Source: an uncultured Alphaproteobacteria bacterium (lineage in GTDB: Bacteria; Pseudomonadota; Alphaproteobacteria; HIMB59; GCA-002718135). From it: 64,000 nucleotides of DNA. Both the position numbers and the translations under genes were made by a program. The stretch spans positions 62,001 through 126,000 of the forward strand of contig CACGUF010000001.1 in NCBI GenBank assembly GCA_902576125.1, in the 5' to 3' direction. Under the pieces are notes generated by a model that saw nothing but the letters and a program-made list of their open reading frames with translations, was not told the origin of the DNA and ran no database searches. Shown piece after piece: positions 34,196 through 41,958 of this stretch (position 1 is the stretch's first letter; the number at the start of each line of letters is the position of its first letter).

Positions 34196-34843
34196 TTATA
34201 TTTCTTTACCATAAGTTTTTAACATCCACTCTTGCACCTTTGCATGATTATGAACTGTATAATGAATATTTTTTAATTTCGGATAGTTGTCTACAATTGT
34301 AGTTGGTATGCCATCAATTATTCCTGATGTAAGCCATCCCAGTAATCTCCACATAGCAATATCTGCAATAGTCATTTTATTTTCGACAAACCAATCAGAT
34401 TTACTTTCTGATAAAATGTTTTCTAGATACGTAAACCATCTGGGTAAAAGTTTATTTTTTAATAGCAATCTATCTTCTATTTTTTTTTGCTCATCTTTTT
34501 CTCTTATTGTTGGGCTTACTATATTTGTTATGTCTGTAGCTGCATCTATAATTTGATCAATTTTTGCAGCATTAATATTATTATTTGAGTAAAGATTAGA
34601 AATCTTGCCGCAATATCTGGCAATAGCTCCAGTTTGGCCTATTATCTCCCCGTCTACTTCTATGACAGGTAATTGATGGAAAGGTACTCTTTTTCCATTT
34701 GGTAAAAAACCAGTTTTAATCATGTTGATAAATTCATCTCTTGAAATTCTAACGTCTTCAAAAGGTATATTACCTATGTACAAAGATACTCTGAGCACTT
34801 CAGCTCTCCAAAAAGGGGTGTGACTATAATAAACTTTGATCAT
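34196..34843 (-). CDS. Glutathione S-transferase family protein
   Basis: Cytosolic protein of 215 residues. The thioredoxin-like N-terminal domain has VYYSHTPFWRAEVLRVSLYIGNIPFED, the cis-Pro in FHQLPVIEVDGEIIGQTGAIARY and the substrate Ser/Thr position replaced by Gly/Thr (QTG). The all-alpha C-terminal domain has MTIADIAMWRLLGWL. The pattern resembles sigma/mu-like GSTs, which use a Tyr near the N-terminus (YYSH). The start is divergent from the hairpin leader on the plus strand. Confidence 0.83.
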   Translation of the reverse strand: MIKVYYSHTPFWRAEVLRVSLYIGNIPFEDVRISRDEFINMIKTGFLPNGKRVPFHQLPVIEVDGEIIGQTGAIARYCGKISNLYSNNNINAAKIDQIIDAATDITNIVSPTIREKDEQKKIEDRLLLKNKLLPRWFTYLENILSESKSDWFVENKMTIADIAMWRLLGWLTSGIIDGIPTTIVDNYPKLKNIHYTVHNHAKVQEWMLKTYGKEI

Positions 34844-34924
34844 TGATTTTCGATTCTATCTTAATATTGAATTTTTTTCTTTATTTTTTAAGCAATAAAG
34901 CAAAGTACTTATTTATGTAATAAA

Positions 34925-35014
34925 ATTCTCTAAAAGGCTTAACGAGTCTGGTATTTTTTTCCGATTTCTACCTTTGCACAAATACCAGACTCGACCTTAA
35001 AAATTAGAGAGAAT
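34925..35014 (+). ncRNA. Structured leader or small RNA with a 14-bp perfect stem
   Basis: A rod-like structure is possible. The outer stem is ATTCTCT (34925-34931) with AGAGAAT (35008-35014), then AAGG/CCTT (34934-34937 with 34995-34998), then a perfect 14-bp stem CGAGTCTGGTATTT (34943-34956) with its complement (34980-34993) around a 23-base loop. It lies 50 bases before a strong ribosome site and a small membrane-protein gene. No T run follows on the plus strand, so it is more likely a leader or processed RNA than a terminator. No named RNA family is recognised. Confidence 0.5.
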
Positions 35015-35063
35015 CATAATTTCATAGCTTATAATAATTAATAAATAAAATATAGGAGGTTAT

Positions 35064-35465
35064 ATGATTGAATCGGCTGGAGGTATGATACCTTTTCTTT
35101 GCCATGTGTTTCTTATTTTATTCGGTGGGTTTTTTGGATTGAATTTTGCATTTAATAAGAACTTTGCTCAAAACAGTTTTGGATTTGATAATATTCAGGC
35201 AGCTTATATGGGCAGACCTTTAGGCTTTTTGATGACTGGATGTATTGTTATGGCTATTTTTGCATTGTTTGGAATAGCAGGCGTAACATCAGCAAATGAA
35301 ATATTTGGAGCAATTTTTGTATTTACTGTTTTAGCTTTCCTTTACAATATGGCAATGGTCATGAAAATCTTACCAACCTATGATGGTAGTGATCACCATA
35401 TTAAAAATGCTATTAGACCATTGATACCAATGGTAGTGATTTTAATTCGTTACTTTACTTTGTAA
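35064..35465 (+). CDS. Small integral membrane protein of unknown function
   Basis: Protein of 133 residues with four clear hydrophobic helices (about 8-29, 52-72, 80-102 and 112-130) and short loops. I do not recognise the family. Expression is probably strong, because AGGAGG lies five bases from the ATG, a rare quality in this genome. The last loop, PTYDGSDHHIKNAIRP, has a His pair. It is preceded by a structured leader and followed by a hairpin terminator, so it forms its own transcription unit. Layout and ribosome site resemble the protein at 38534, though the sequences are not clearly related. Confidence 0.75.
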   Translation: MIESAGGMIPFLCHVFLILFGGFFGLNFAFNKNFAQNSFGFDNIQAAYMGRPLGFLMTGCIVMAIFALFGIAGVTSANEIFGAIFVFTVLAFLYNMAMVMKILPTYDGSDHHIKNAIRPLIPMVVILIRYFTL

Positions 35466-35475
35466 AACTCTATTT

Positions 35476-35497
35476 TAGCACTCTTTAAAGAGTGCTA
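35476..35497. terminator. Terminator hairpin after the small membrane-protein gene
   Basis: Perfect palindrome TAGCACTC TTTAAA GAGTGCTA, ten bases after the stop codon. It can act in both directions. The T run after it is short. Confidence 0.7.
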
Positions 35498-35506
35498 TTA
35501 AATTGA

Positions 35507-35550
35507 TGTTGCCGATACTAAGAGTTGAACTTTGATCTGACCGTTACTAA
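35507..35550 (-). repeat. Decayed copy of the 3' half of tRNA-Thr (att-like direct repeat)
   Basis: These 44 bases match 35947-35990, the 3' half of tRNA-Thr including CCA, at 36 of 44 positions in the same orientation. Beyond the anticodon loop the similarity stops. The copy cannot form a tRNA. Its place beyond the 3' end of the intact tRNA, with one gene between, is what is left when an element integrates in the 3' half of a tRNA gene. An unequal duplication is the alternative. Confidence 0.75.
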
Positions 35551-35554
35551 ATCA

Positions 35555-35941
35555 TTAACATTTATCGTTAATCATCTCATCTTTTCTCATCGGCATTGAG
35601 TCTATTAAATCAAACAATCTTAAAAAAATTTTATCATCAGAGCTAAAGTCCTTAACCTTTCCATCATAACCAATTAACCAGATACCATATTTATTATTAA
35701 TAAACTCTGGTTTTAAATAATCTTTATTTTCAAATTTTTCATACAAAATTATTTCTAAATTTCTGTCCTCAATTTCACATTTATTGTCAGATATAAATTT
35801 TTTACTTTTGATAAATATTTTATCATCTTGTTTATTATAAGAAACAACTAGAAGTCTCTTTTCCCAACTCAATTCTGATATTTGTTTTGCCATTAATTGT
35901 ATGCTTATAAAGGAAATTAGTAATATAATTATGTATTTCAT
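35555..35941 (-). CDS. DUF4174-like secreted protein between tRNA-Thr repeats
   Basis: Protein of 128 residues with a signal peptide (Lys then Ile/Leu core, likely cut after QLMA near residue 18). The mature part, ELSWEKRLLVVSYNKQDD near the start, CEIEDRNLEIILYE in the middle and GYDGKVKDFSS toward the end, fits the DUF4174 pattern, a thioredoxin-like fold without the CxxC motif. The function is unknown. It lies exactly between the intact tRNA-Thr and the decayed copy, so it may have arrived as cargo. Base composition does not differ visibly from the neighbours. Confidence 0.7.
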   Translation of the reverse strand: MKYIIILLISFISIQLMAKQISELSWEKRLLVVSYNKQDDKIFIKSKKFISDNKCEIEDRNLEIILYEKFENKDYLKPEFINNKYGIWLIGYDGKVKDFSSDDKIFLRLFDLIDSMPMRKDEMINDKC

Positions 35942-35946
35942 AAAAA

Positions 35947-36021
35947 TGGTGCTGATACCGAGAATCGAACTTGGATCTGACCGTTACCAACGGCCTGTAA
36001 TAACCATTATACTATATCAGC
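35947..36021 (-). tRNA. tRNA-Thr (anticodon GGT)
   Basis: Cloverleaf on the minus strand: acceptor GCTGATA/TATCAGC, anticodon stem GGCCG/CGGTC around loop TTGGTAA with anticodon GGT, T-arm with GTTCGATTC, discriminator A and encoded CCA (35949-35947). 75 bases with CCA. Confidence 0.93.
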
Positions 36022-36078
36022 ATTATTATTTAATTTTAGCATTTTTAAATAATATTAATAATATATATAAAATTGTCT

Positions 36079-36675
36079 ATGACAGAAATTGATTTTTGGT
36101 TTTCTATAGGAAGTACTTATACCTTTTTATCTGTAAATAGAATTTCTGAGGTTGAAAAAAAGGAAAATATAAAATTTAATTGGAGACCATTTAGCGTAAG
36201 AAAAATTATGATGGATATGGATAACATTCCATTTACTCCACCCTCAAAAAAAATAAAGTCAGATTATATGTGGAGAGATATAGAAAGAAGAGCTAAGTTT
36301 TATGGCTTCCAAGCAAAGATTCCTGCCCCATACCCCTTGAAAGAATTTGATCTGGCAAATCAAATAGCTGTCTTAGGGATAAATGAAGGCTGGGGAAAAG
36401 AATATGTAATATCAACATATAAAAGATGGTTTGAGGAAGGCAAAGAACCTGCAACTGAACCAAATCTTACAGAGATATTTAAAGAGTTAAATTTAAAAAA
36501 AGAGGAAAATTTAAATAAAGCAAAATCTATAGAGACTATTAAACAATATGAAAAAAATACTGAGAACGCTTATAAGTCTGGTGTTTTTGGTAGTCCAACT
36601 TTTATTTATCAAGGTGAAGTTTTTTGGGGTGATGATAGGCTAGAAGATTGCATAAAATGGATTAATATAAAATAA
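36079..36675 (+). CDS. DsbA-family 2-hydroxychromene-2-carboxylate isomerase-like protein
   Basis: Cytosolic thioredoxin-fold protein of 198 residues. The N-terminal strand and loop read EIDFWFSIGSTYTFLSV, with the Ser/Thr region where DsbA has CxxC; NWRPFSVRKIM follows near 34-44, and the end has SGVFGSPTFIYQGEVFWGDDRLED, the cis-Pro and substrate region. This is the pattern of HCCA isomerases and kappa GSTs, which use glutathione. The substrate is unknown. I chose ATG 36079 rather than TTG 36073. No neighbouring aromatic-degradation gene is seen. Confidence 0.85.
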   Translation: MTEIDFWFSIGSTYTFLSVNRISEVEKKENIKFNWRPFSVRKIMMDMDNIPFTPPSKKIKSDYMWRDIERRAKFYGFQAKIPAPYPLKEFDLANQIAVLGINEGWGKEYVISTYKRWFEEGKEPATEPNLTEIFKELNLKKEENLNKAKSIETIKQYEKNTENAYKSGVFGSPTFIYQGEVFWGDDRLEDCIKWINIK

Positions 36676-36696
36676 TATTTTAAAAATAATATTATA

Positions 36697-37953
36697 ATGA
36701 AAAATAAAAAACTAATTATATTTTCCTGTATCTTTGCAGCTCTACTTTTATTTATATTTTTAGCATTTACTGCACAAAAAAGTAAAAATTGGCTTGTAAA
36801 TAAAATTGATGCAAAAATAGAAAACAAATTATCTATTGAATTAGATCAAATCAAACTCGAATTAAAAAAAACTAATCTTCAATTAGGATTAATTAGATCT
36901 GAAAAAGATGAGAATTTTATAATTAATAAAATTTATTTTAATAAGAAAAATTCAATGGATAGGCCTTTTGGTTATGTAGAAGAGTATAAAAATGAATTAA
37001 TTTTTGTACATGGAAATGGAAATATATATTTTGGAAAAAAAGAAAAAAAACTTCATGAAACAAAATTTTTTATAAAAGACTCAAATATTAAAAAATTTTT
37101 TATTTTTGATAGTGAAAAAGATAGCTATTTTAATAATTCTGTAAGAGATATTTATATTTTTAAGGATAATATTTACGTAGTTTATATTGATAAAATAAAA
37201 ATAAAAGATGAATATATGACTACAACAAATGTAGTAAAATCAAGCATAAATAAAAATAATTTAAATTTTAAAAAAATATTTGCATTAAAAGAAAGGTATC
37301 CAGAGTCCATTGTTCACGCAGGTGGTAAGTTACAACATTATAGTGATGATACCTTCATATTAGCTATACCTGATAATGGATACTTAGATGGTGTCAATTC
37401 TGATAATTTTGCTGTTGGTAAAACAGTTTTATTCAAAGATAATGATAAAATTTATGAATATAAAGTATTCACTAAAGGACACCGCAACCCTCAAGGACTT
37501 TTTAACGATAAAAAAAATAACTTAATCTTTTTAACAGAGCATGGCCCAGCAGGAGGCGATGAAATAAATATATTAAAAAAAAATCTAAATTATGGTTGGC
37601 CTAAAGCTAGTTATGGACAGGCAGATCAAAAAACTTTTAAAAATCATATGGCTAATGGCTTTGAAGAACCTGTTCATTTTTGGGAAAACAATCCAGCAGT
37701 ATCAGAAATTACAAAAGTTTCTAAATTTTATAATAGTGCTAATGATTGCTATTTTATTTCTTCCCTTTCAGGAGCTAGTGAATTTTTTGGAAATCATATA
37801 TATGTGATGTGTGGAGACAGTTCTAAAAAATTTAATATTAAAGACAAGATTTATATTGGAGATAGAATAAGAGACATTGCTTATATTCAAAGTCATAATG
37901 TGGTTATTGTAGTCTTGGAAGCATCAGGTTCATTAGGAGTTATTTCAAAATAA
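36697..37953 (+). CDS. Membrane-anchored PQQ-type sugar dehydrogenase-like protein (glucose/sorbosone dehydrogenase fold)
   Basis: Protein of 418 residues with an N-terminal membrane helix (about 5-25) then a coiled-coil-like charged segment (about 30-65) and a beta-propeller domain. Family motifs are present late in the sequence: KGHRNPQGLF, TEHGPAGGDEINIL and NYGWPKASYG, as in soluble aldose dehydrogenases (Asd) that bind PQQ and Ca. The early catalytic His/Asp positions are harder to place. It probably faces the periplasm. A paralogue with the same signature lies at 41959. The nuclease gene follows six bases later. Confidence 0.82.
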   Translation: MKNKKLIIFSCIFAALLLFIFLAFTAQKSKNWLVNKIDAKIENKLSIELDQIKLELKKTNLQLGLIRSEKDENFIINKIYFNKKNSMDRPFGYVEEYKNELIFVHGNGNIYFGKKEKKLHETKFFIKDSNIKKFFIFDSEKDSYFNNSVRDIYIFKDNIYVVYIDKIKIKDEYMTTTNVVKSSINKNNLNFKKIFALKERYPESIVHAGGKLQHYSDDTFILAIPDNGYLDGVNSDNFAVGKTVLFKDNDKIYEYKVFTKGHRNPQGLFNDKKNNLIFLTEHGPAGGDEINILKKNLNYGWPKASYGQADQKTFKNHMANGFEEPVHFWENNPAVSEITKVSKFYNSANDCYFISSLSGASEFFGNHIYVMCGDSSKKFNIKDKIYIGDRIRDIAYIQSHNVVIVVLEASGSLGVISK

Positions 37954-37959
37954 AAAATA

Positions 37960-38436
37960 ATGAAATTCTTTTTTGGTAAATTTTTTATTATTATAGTTAT
38001 TTTTAACAATATAAGCCATGCGGAATCGATAATAGGTAAGCCAAAAATTATTGATGGCGACACAATACATATAAAAAATAATAAAATCAGACTTCATGGA
38101 ATAGATGCTCCAGAAACTAATCAAACTTGTTTAATTAATTCTAAAAAATGGTTTTGTGGTAAACAATCCACACAAGAATTGAAAAAAATAATTAATAATC
38201 AAATTGTTGAATGTTTAGTAAATGATATCGATATTTATAAAAGATATATTGCTATTTGCTCTGTAAATTCAGTTAATTTAAATCAATGGATGGTTAATAA
38301 TGGATGGGCTGTTGCTTATAGATACTATTCAACTGACTATATTTTAGAAGAAAAATATGCCCGTGAAAATAAATTAGGGATTTGGCAAAGTGAATTTTTG
38401 AAACCTTATATATTTCGTAAGAATAATAAGAATTGA
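37960..38436 (+). CDS. Thermonuclease-family (SNase-like) protein
   Basis: Secreted nuclease-like protein of 158 residues. The signal peptide spans about residues 1-20 (cut after SHA). The OB-fold shows IIDGDTIHI (metal Asp), IRLHGIDAPETNQTC (catalytic Arg region and Asp), ECLVNDIDIYKRYIAIC (second Arg), MVNNGWAVAYRYYS and ARENKLGIWQSEF. It lacks large C-terminal additions. The likely role is periplasmic or extracellular nucleic acid cleavage, providing phosphate or nucleosides. It may share a transcript with the gene upstream. Confidence 0.88.
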   Translation: MKFFFGKFFIIIVIFNNISHAESIIGKPKIIDGDTIHIKNNKIRLHGIDAPETNQTCLINSKKWFCGKQSTQELKKIINNQIVECLVNDIDIYKRYIAICSVNSVNLNQWMVNNGWAVAYRYYSTDYILEEKYARENKLGIWQSEFLKPYIFRKNNKN

Positions 38437-38533
38437 TATTACTAATTTTTAATTTCATACAACTTGTCGCTACTAAATTTATTACGAATCTAATTAAAAA
38501 TTATAACAATATTTTTCTTTATAGGAGATTAAT

Positions 38534-38899
38534 ATGAACTTAAGAACAATATTTAAAGCTCAAGCAATTGTTTTGCTTATAAACGCAATTGGAGGTCTTT
38601 TTCTGACAAGTGCTTTTTTAGGTGCTGCAGGGTGGGAAATTACTCCAGATCTAGTTACTCTTGGTCAGTTTACAGGAATGACTTTTTTAGTATTTTCAAT
38701 TTGGGCATGGAGGTTACCTGATGTTGCTAGTGACTCCATCAAATCTATTGGAATGCTTTTTGCAATAGGTGGACTTTTATTTACTATTATAATTGCATAT
38801 CATATCATGATAGGTGCAGTTGCTGGACCTACAGCATACTTAAATATTATTTTAACAGCTTTGTTTGCTATTGGTTTTTATTTTTATAGTAGAGATTAA
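38534..38899 (+). CDS. Small membrane protein of unknown function
   Basis: Protein of 121 residues with four hydrophobic segments (about 8-33, 44-60, 70-92 and 98-117). No family is recognised with certainty; the layout recalls the DUF4345-like group. TAGGAGAT five bases before the ATG is a good ribosome site. The 97-base upstream region has an AT-only 12-bp inverted repeat (38443-38454 with 38492-38503). A strong terminator follows, so it is a single-gene unit. Confidence 0.7.
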   Translation: MNLRTIFKAQAIVLLINAIGGLFLTSAFLGAAGWEITPDLVTLGQFTGMTFLVFSIWAWRLPDVASDSIKSIGMLFAIGGLLFTIIIAYHIMIGAVAGPTAYLNIILTALFAIGFYFYSRD

Positions 38900-38915
38900 T
38901 AATAAATTTTATAAT

Positions 38916-38946
38916 AATAAACGCTTTTTTTATAAGAGCGTTTATT
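38916..38946 (+). terminator. Intrinsic terminator
   Basis: Ten-base-pair stem AATAAACGCT / AGCGTTTATT with an 11-base loop, followed by TTCTTTTACTT. Sixteen bases after the stop of the small membrane-protein gene. Confidence 0.8.
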
Positions 38947-39015
38947 TTCTTTTACTTAAATAAAAATCTTTCTAGGAATAGAGTTAAAAGATAGTATAAT
39001 GTAAATATATCTCTT

Positions 39016-39129
39016 ATGAAAAATATTTTTAACTTTCTTTTTCCAACTGGCCAATGGTCTTTAAAGAGAATATTTATGCTTTTTTTATTATGGGGAATTT
39101 TAGATTTTATTTTTTTATTTTATATGTAA
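39016..39129 (+). CDS. 37-residue single-helix membrane protein
   Basis: Small frame: a short amphipathic start (NIFNFLFPTGQWSLKR), then one hydrophobic helix (about 20-36). It ends six bases before the ABC-F gene and starts at an ATG with no strong ribosome site. The order FPTGQWSLKR then a long membrane helix looks like a real small protein rather than chance, because it keeps charged residues only before the helix. No family assigned. Confidence 0.5.
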   Translation: MKNIFNFLFPTGQWSLKRIFMLFLLWGILDFIFLFYM

Positions 39130-39135
39130 TATTAA

Positions 39136-40953
39136 ATGCAAAGTGATCTGATATTTTCTTTAAGAGATGTAGATGTACGTTTTGGTAAAAAAGAAATCTT
39201 TAGTGGATTAAATCTTAATATTCATCGCAATGATTTAATAGCATTAGCAGGTAAAAATGGCGTTGGTAAAACAACATTAATGAAAATCATTATGGGCACT
39301 CAGGATTTAGATAATGGAGAGCTATGGAGTTTTCCAAATTTAAAAATTTCATATTTTTCACAAAACTTTGAAATAAATTCTAGTTGCTCTGTTGAGGAAG
39401 AAATAAGCAAAGTAATTTTAAATAAAGATGATAATTATAAAATTGATATTTATTGTGATAATTTAAATCTTAATAAAAAGGAAAAAATTTCTAACTTATC
39501 AGGAGGTCAAAAAAGAAGAATTGCTTTAGCTAAAAGCCTAATCCCAGACTCTGATATTGTATTACTTGATGAACCAACTAATCATTTAGATTTAGAATGT
39601 ATAGAATGGTTGGAAATGCATCTCAAAACATTAAATAAGTCTATGTTGTGTGTTAGTCATGACAGAACTTTTCTAAGTAATTTTACAAATAAAGTTTTTT
39701 GGCTGGATAGAGGCGAAATGAAAATAAGTCCTAAAGGATTTAAAAATTTTGATTCTTGGTCTGAAGAGTTACTTAATCAAGAGCATAGAGAATTAAAAAA
39801 TAGAAAGCAGTTTGTTAATTTGGAAGTTGAATGGGCGCAAAGAGGAGTTAAAGCTAGAGTCAAAAGGAATGTAAAAAGGTTAGAGAGGGCAAAACAACTA
39901 AAAGTACAATTAGAAAAAGATGAGTCATCTTATAGAATGGCTATCAAGTTAGCTAAACCTATAGTATTTAAGCCTTCTTCAGATAATTCTCGTTTTATAG
40001 CTGAATTTTTTAAGGCATCAGTATCATATCCTAACTCTTCAAATCAAATTATAAAAGATTTATCTATTAAAATTACAAAAAATGACAGGATAGGAATACT
40101 TGGAAAAAATGGCACAGGAAAATCAACATTTTTAAAAACTTTGATTGGAGAATTACAACCTATTAGTGGAACAATTAAACTTAAAAAAAATCTTGAATTT
40201 TCTTATTTTGATCAACTTAGAAATGATCTCAATACAAATAAATCACTCAAAGAAATTTTAGTTCCTAATGGTGGAGATTATTTGAACGTTCAAGGAAAAG
40301 AAAGACATGTATGCAGTTATCTGAAAGATTTTCAATTTGATCCAAAAAGGGCAAACGATACAATTTTATCTTTATCAGGAGGACAGCAAAATAGATTACT
40401 ACTTTCAAAAGTTTTAGCTAATCCTAAAACAGGATTAATTTTAGATGAACCAACAAATGATCTTGATCTTGAAACAATGGATTTACTTACTGAGATGCTA
40501 TCAAATTACAAGGGGACACTTTTAATAGTATCTCATGATAGAGATTTTTTAGATCAGACTGTAAATAAAATTTTATATTTTGAAGGTAATGGGAAAGCTT
40601 CTTTATTTCTTGGGGGCTATAGTGATTTTTTAAATAATCAAACTAATGAGAAAGAAGCTAAATTTAAGAAAATTAAATCAATTGATATAAAAAAACAAAA
40701 TAAAAATGAAAAACTCTCTTTTAAATTTAAATATGAACTAGAAAATTTGCCAATTGAGACAGAAGAGTTAGTAATTGAAATTAAAAAAATTAAAAATGAG
40801 TTGAAAGACAATAATCTTTACATTAACGATCCTGAGAGATTTGAGGAAATAACTGCACAACTAGGTATATTAGAAAATGATTTTGCAAAAAAAGAAACAA
40901 GATGGTTAGAGTTATTAGAAATGGAAGAAATAATAAATAAACAAAATGAGTAA
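39136..40953 (+). CDS. ABC-F family ATPase, Uup-like
   Basis: Soluble ATPase of 605 residues with two ATP-binding domains in one chain and no membrane part. Domain 1 has Walker A GKNGVGKTT, signature LSGGQKRR and Walker B IVLLDEPTNHLDL; the linker (about 220-300) is Arg/Lys-rich and helical (AQRGVKARVKRNVKRL); domain 2 has Walker A GKNGTGKST, LSGGQQNR and LILDEPTNDLDL. The C-terminal coiled coil (about 530-600) is as in Uup, which acts on ribosomes and branched DNA. The next small gene overlaps its stop (ATGAGTAA). Confidence 0.92.
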   Translation: MQSDLIFSLRDVDVRFGKKEIFSGLNLNIHRNDLIALAGKNGVGKTTLMKIIMGTQDLDNGELWSFPNLKISYFSQNFEINSSCSVEEEISKVILNKDDNYKIDIYCDNLNLNKKEKISNLSGGQKRRIALAKSLIPDSDIVLLDEPTNHLDLECIEWLEMHLKTLNKSMLCVSHDRTFLSNFTNKVFWLDRGEMKISPKGFKNFDSWSEELLNQEHRELKNRKQFVNLEVEWAQRGVKARVKRNVKRLERAKQLKVQLEKDESSYRMAIKLAKPIVFKPSSDNSRFIAEFFKASVSYPNSSNQIIKDLSIKITKNDRIGILGKNGTGKSTFLKTLIGELQPISGTIKLKKNLEFSYFDQLRNDLNTNKSLKEILVPNGGDYLNVQGKERHVCSYLKDFQFDPKRANDTILSLSGGQQNRLLLSKVLANPKTGLILDEPTNDLDLETMDLLTEMLSNYKGTLLIVSHDRDFLDQTVNKILYFEGNGKASLFLGGYSDFLNNQTNEKEAKFKKIKSIDIKKQNKNEKLSFKFKYELENLPIETEELVIEIKKIKNELKDNNLYINDPERFEEITAQLGILENDFAKKETRWLELLEMEEIINKQNE

Positions 40954-41116
40954 TAGGACAATTAACTTAATAGGATGGATACTGTTTATTATTTCAGCAG
41001 TGGGTTTTGTTATTTCTAGTCTTGGAAGTTTTTGGGCCATGTTTGGAAGTTTGTTTTTCCTTATTGCTTGTTTGGTCTTTTTAATTCCTTTTTTTCGAAA
41101 GGAGAAAAAAGATTAA
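40946..41116 (+). CDS. 56-residue two-helix membrane protein
   Basis: Small frame starting inside the ABC-F stop (ATGAGTAA). It has two hydrophobic helices (about 6-25 and 30-49) joined by a short Gly/Ser turn and a charged tail, RKEKKD. Translational coupling to the ABC-F gene and the clean helix-helix-positive-tail layout support a real gene. The function is unknown. It overlaps the convergent aldolase gene by four bases. Confidence 0.65.
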   Translation: MSNRTINLIGWILFIISAVGFVISSLGSFWAMFGSLFFLIACLVFLIPFFRKEKKD

Positions 41117-41898
41117 TAAGCTTCAGTTGGATTAGAGTTTTTAGTTTTTTCCTTCATCTCATCAATAATTGATTGAGCGTGAGCTGACATTGATCTAAAG
41201 TCTGATGAAATCGTCACTAATTTAAACCCTAGATTTATCATTTCTTTAGCATACTGAGTCGTACCATTGTGTATGCCTGCAATTTTACCTTTTTCATTTG
41301 TTTTTTTTGCAATTAATTTGATATTTGAGAATACGGGGTCATCTTTAACATCAAATTTAGGTTTCATTCCGTAAGATACACTCATATCAGCAGGACCAAT
41401 ATAAACACCAGTTAAACTTGGAACAGACAAAATTTCATCTAAATTATCTACTGCTTCCTGGGTTTCTATCATAGCAAAACTTAAAATATTCTCATTAGCT
41501 TTTGCAAAATAATCAGGTCCGTAAACTAATTGCGCTCGCATTGGACCAAAGCTTCTTTGCCCAATAGGTGGATAATAACAATAGGATACAAATCTTTCAC
41601 AATCTTTTTTGTTATTAATCATTGGCGCAATAATACCAAGCACACCTAAATCCAACATTCTCATTATGATTCCAGGTTCTGACCATGGAACTCTTACCAT
41701 GGGAGTTGAATTACTTGATGATAAAGCTTGTAACATAGGTAAACTAGCAGAATAATCTGTTTGTCCGTGCTGCATATCAATTGTAATTGCATCCCAACCC
41801 ATTTTCCCAAAAGCTTCTGTGGTAAAAGAATTAGGTATTGATAACCAAGCATTTACAACTGGCTTTTTTTTATTCCATATGTTGATCAAATTATTCAT
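41113..41898 (-). CDS. HpcH/HpaI aldolase/citrate lyase family protein
   Basis: Class II aldolase of 261 residues (2-dehydro-3-deoxyglucarate or 4-hydroxy-2-oxo-heptane-1,7-dioate aldolase type) releasing pyruvate. Markers: NAWLSIPNSFTTEAFG near the start, ITIDMQHGQ (catalytic His), MVRVPWSEPGIIMRMLDLG (Arg), MIETQEAVDNLDEIL (metal Glu) and GVYIGPADMSVSYG (metal Asp). It fits sugar-acid breakdown and could follow the dehydratases elsewhere in the window. I chose ATG 41898, because the ATG at 41910 overlaps a TATAAT that may be the promoter -10. Confidence 0.88.
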   Translation of the reverse strand: MNNLINIWNKKKPVVNAWLSIPNSFTTEAFGKMGWDAITIDMQHGQTDYSASLPMLQALSSSNSTPMVRVPWSEPGIIMRMLDLGVLGIIAPMINNKKDCERFVSYCYYPPIGQRSFGPMRAQLVYGPDYFAKANENILSFAMIETQEAVDNLDEILSVPSLTGVYIGPADMSVSYGMKPKFDVKDDPVFSNIKLIAKKTNEKGKIAGIHNGTTQYAKEMINLGFKLVTISSDFRSMSAHAQSIIDEMKEKTKNSNPTEAY

Positions 41899-41958
41899 GA
41901 AGGTTTCCATTATAGCAAATATATTAAAAATTAAATACCTAATTAAAAACTAATAAAT

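Noticed and set aside
38443-38503. 12-bp inverted repeat before the gene at 38534 as a structured RNA
   Set aside because: The arms are only A and T, which arise easily by chance in this genome; kept only as a remark beside the 34925 structure.
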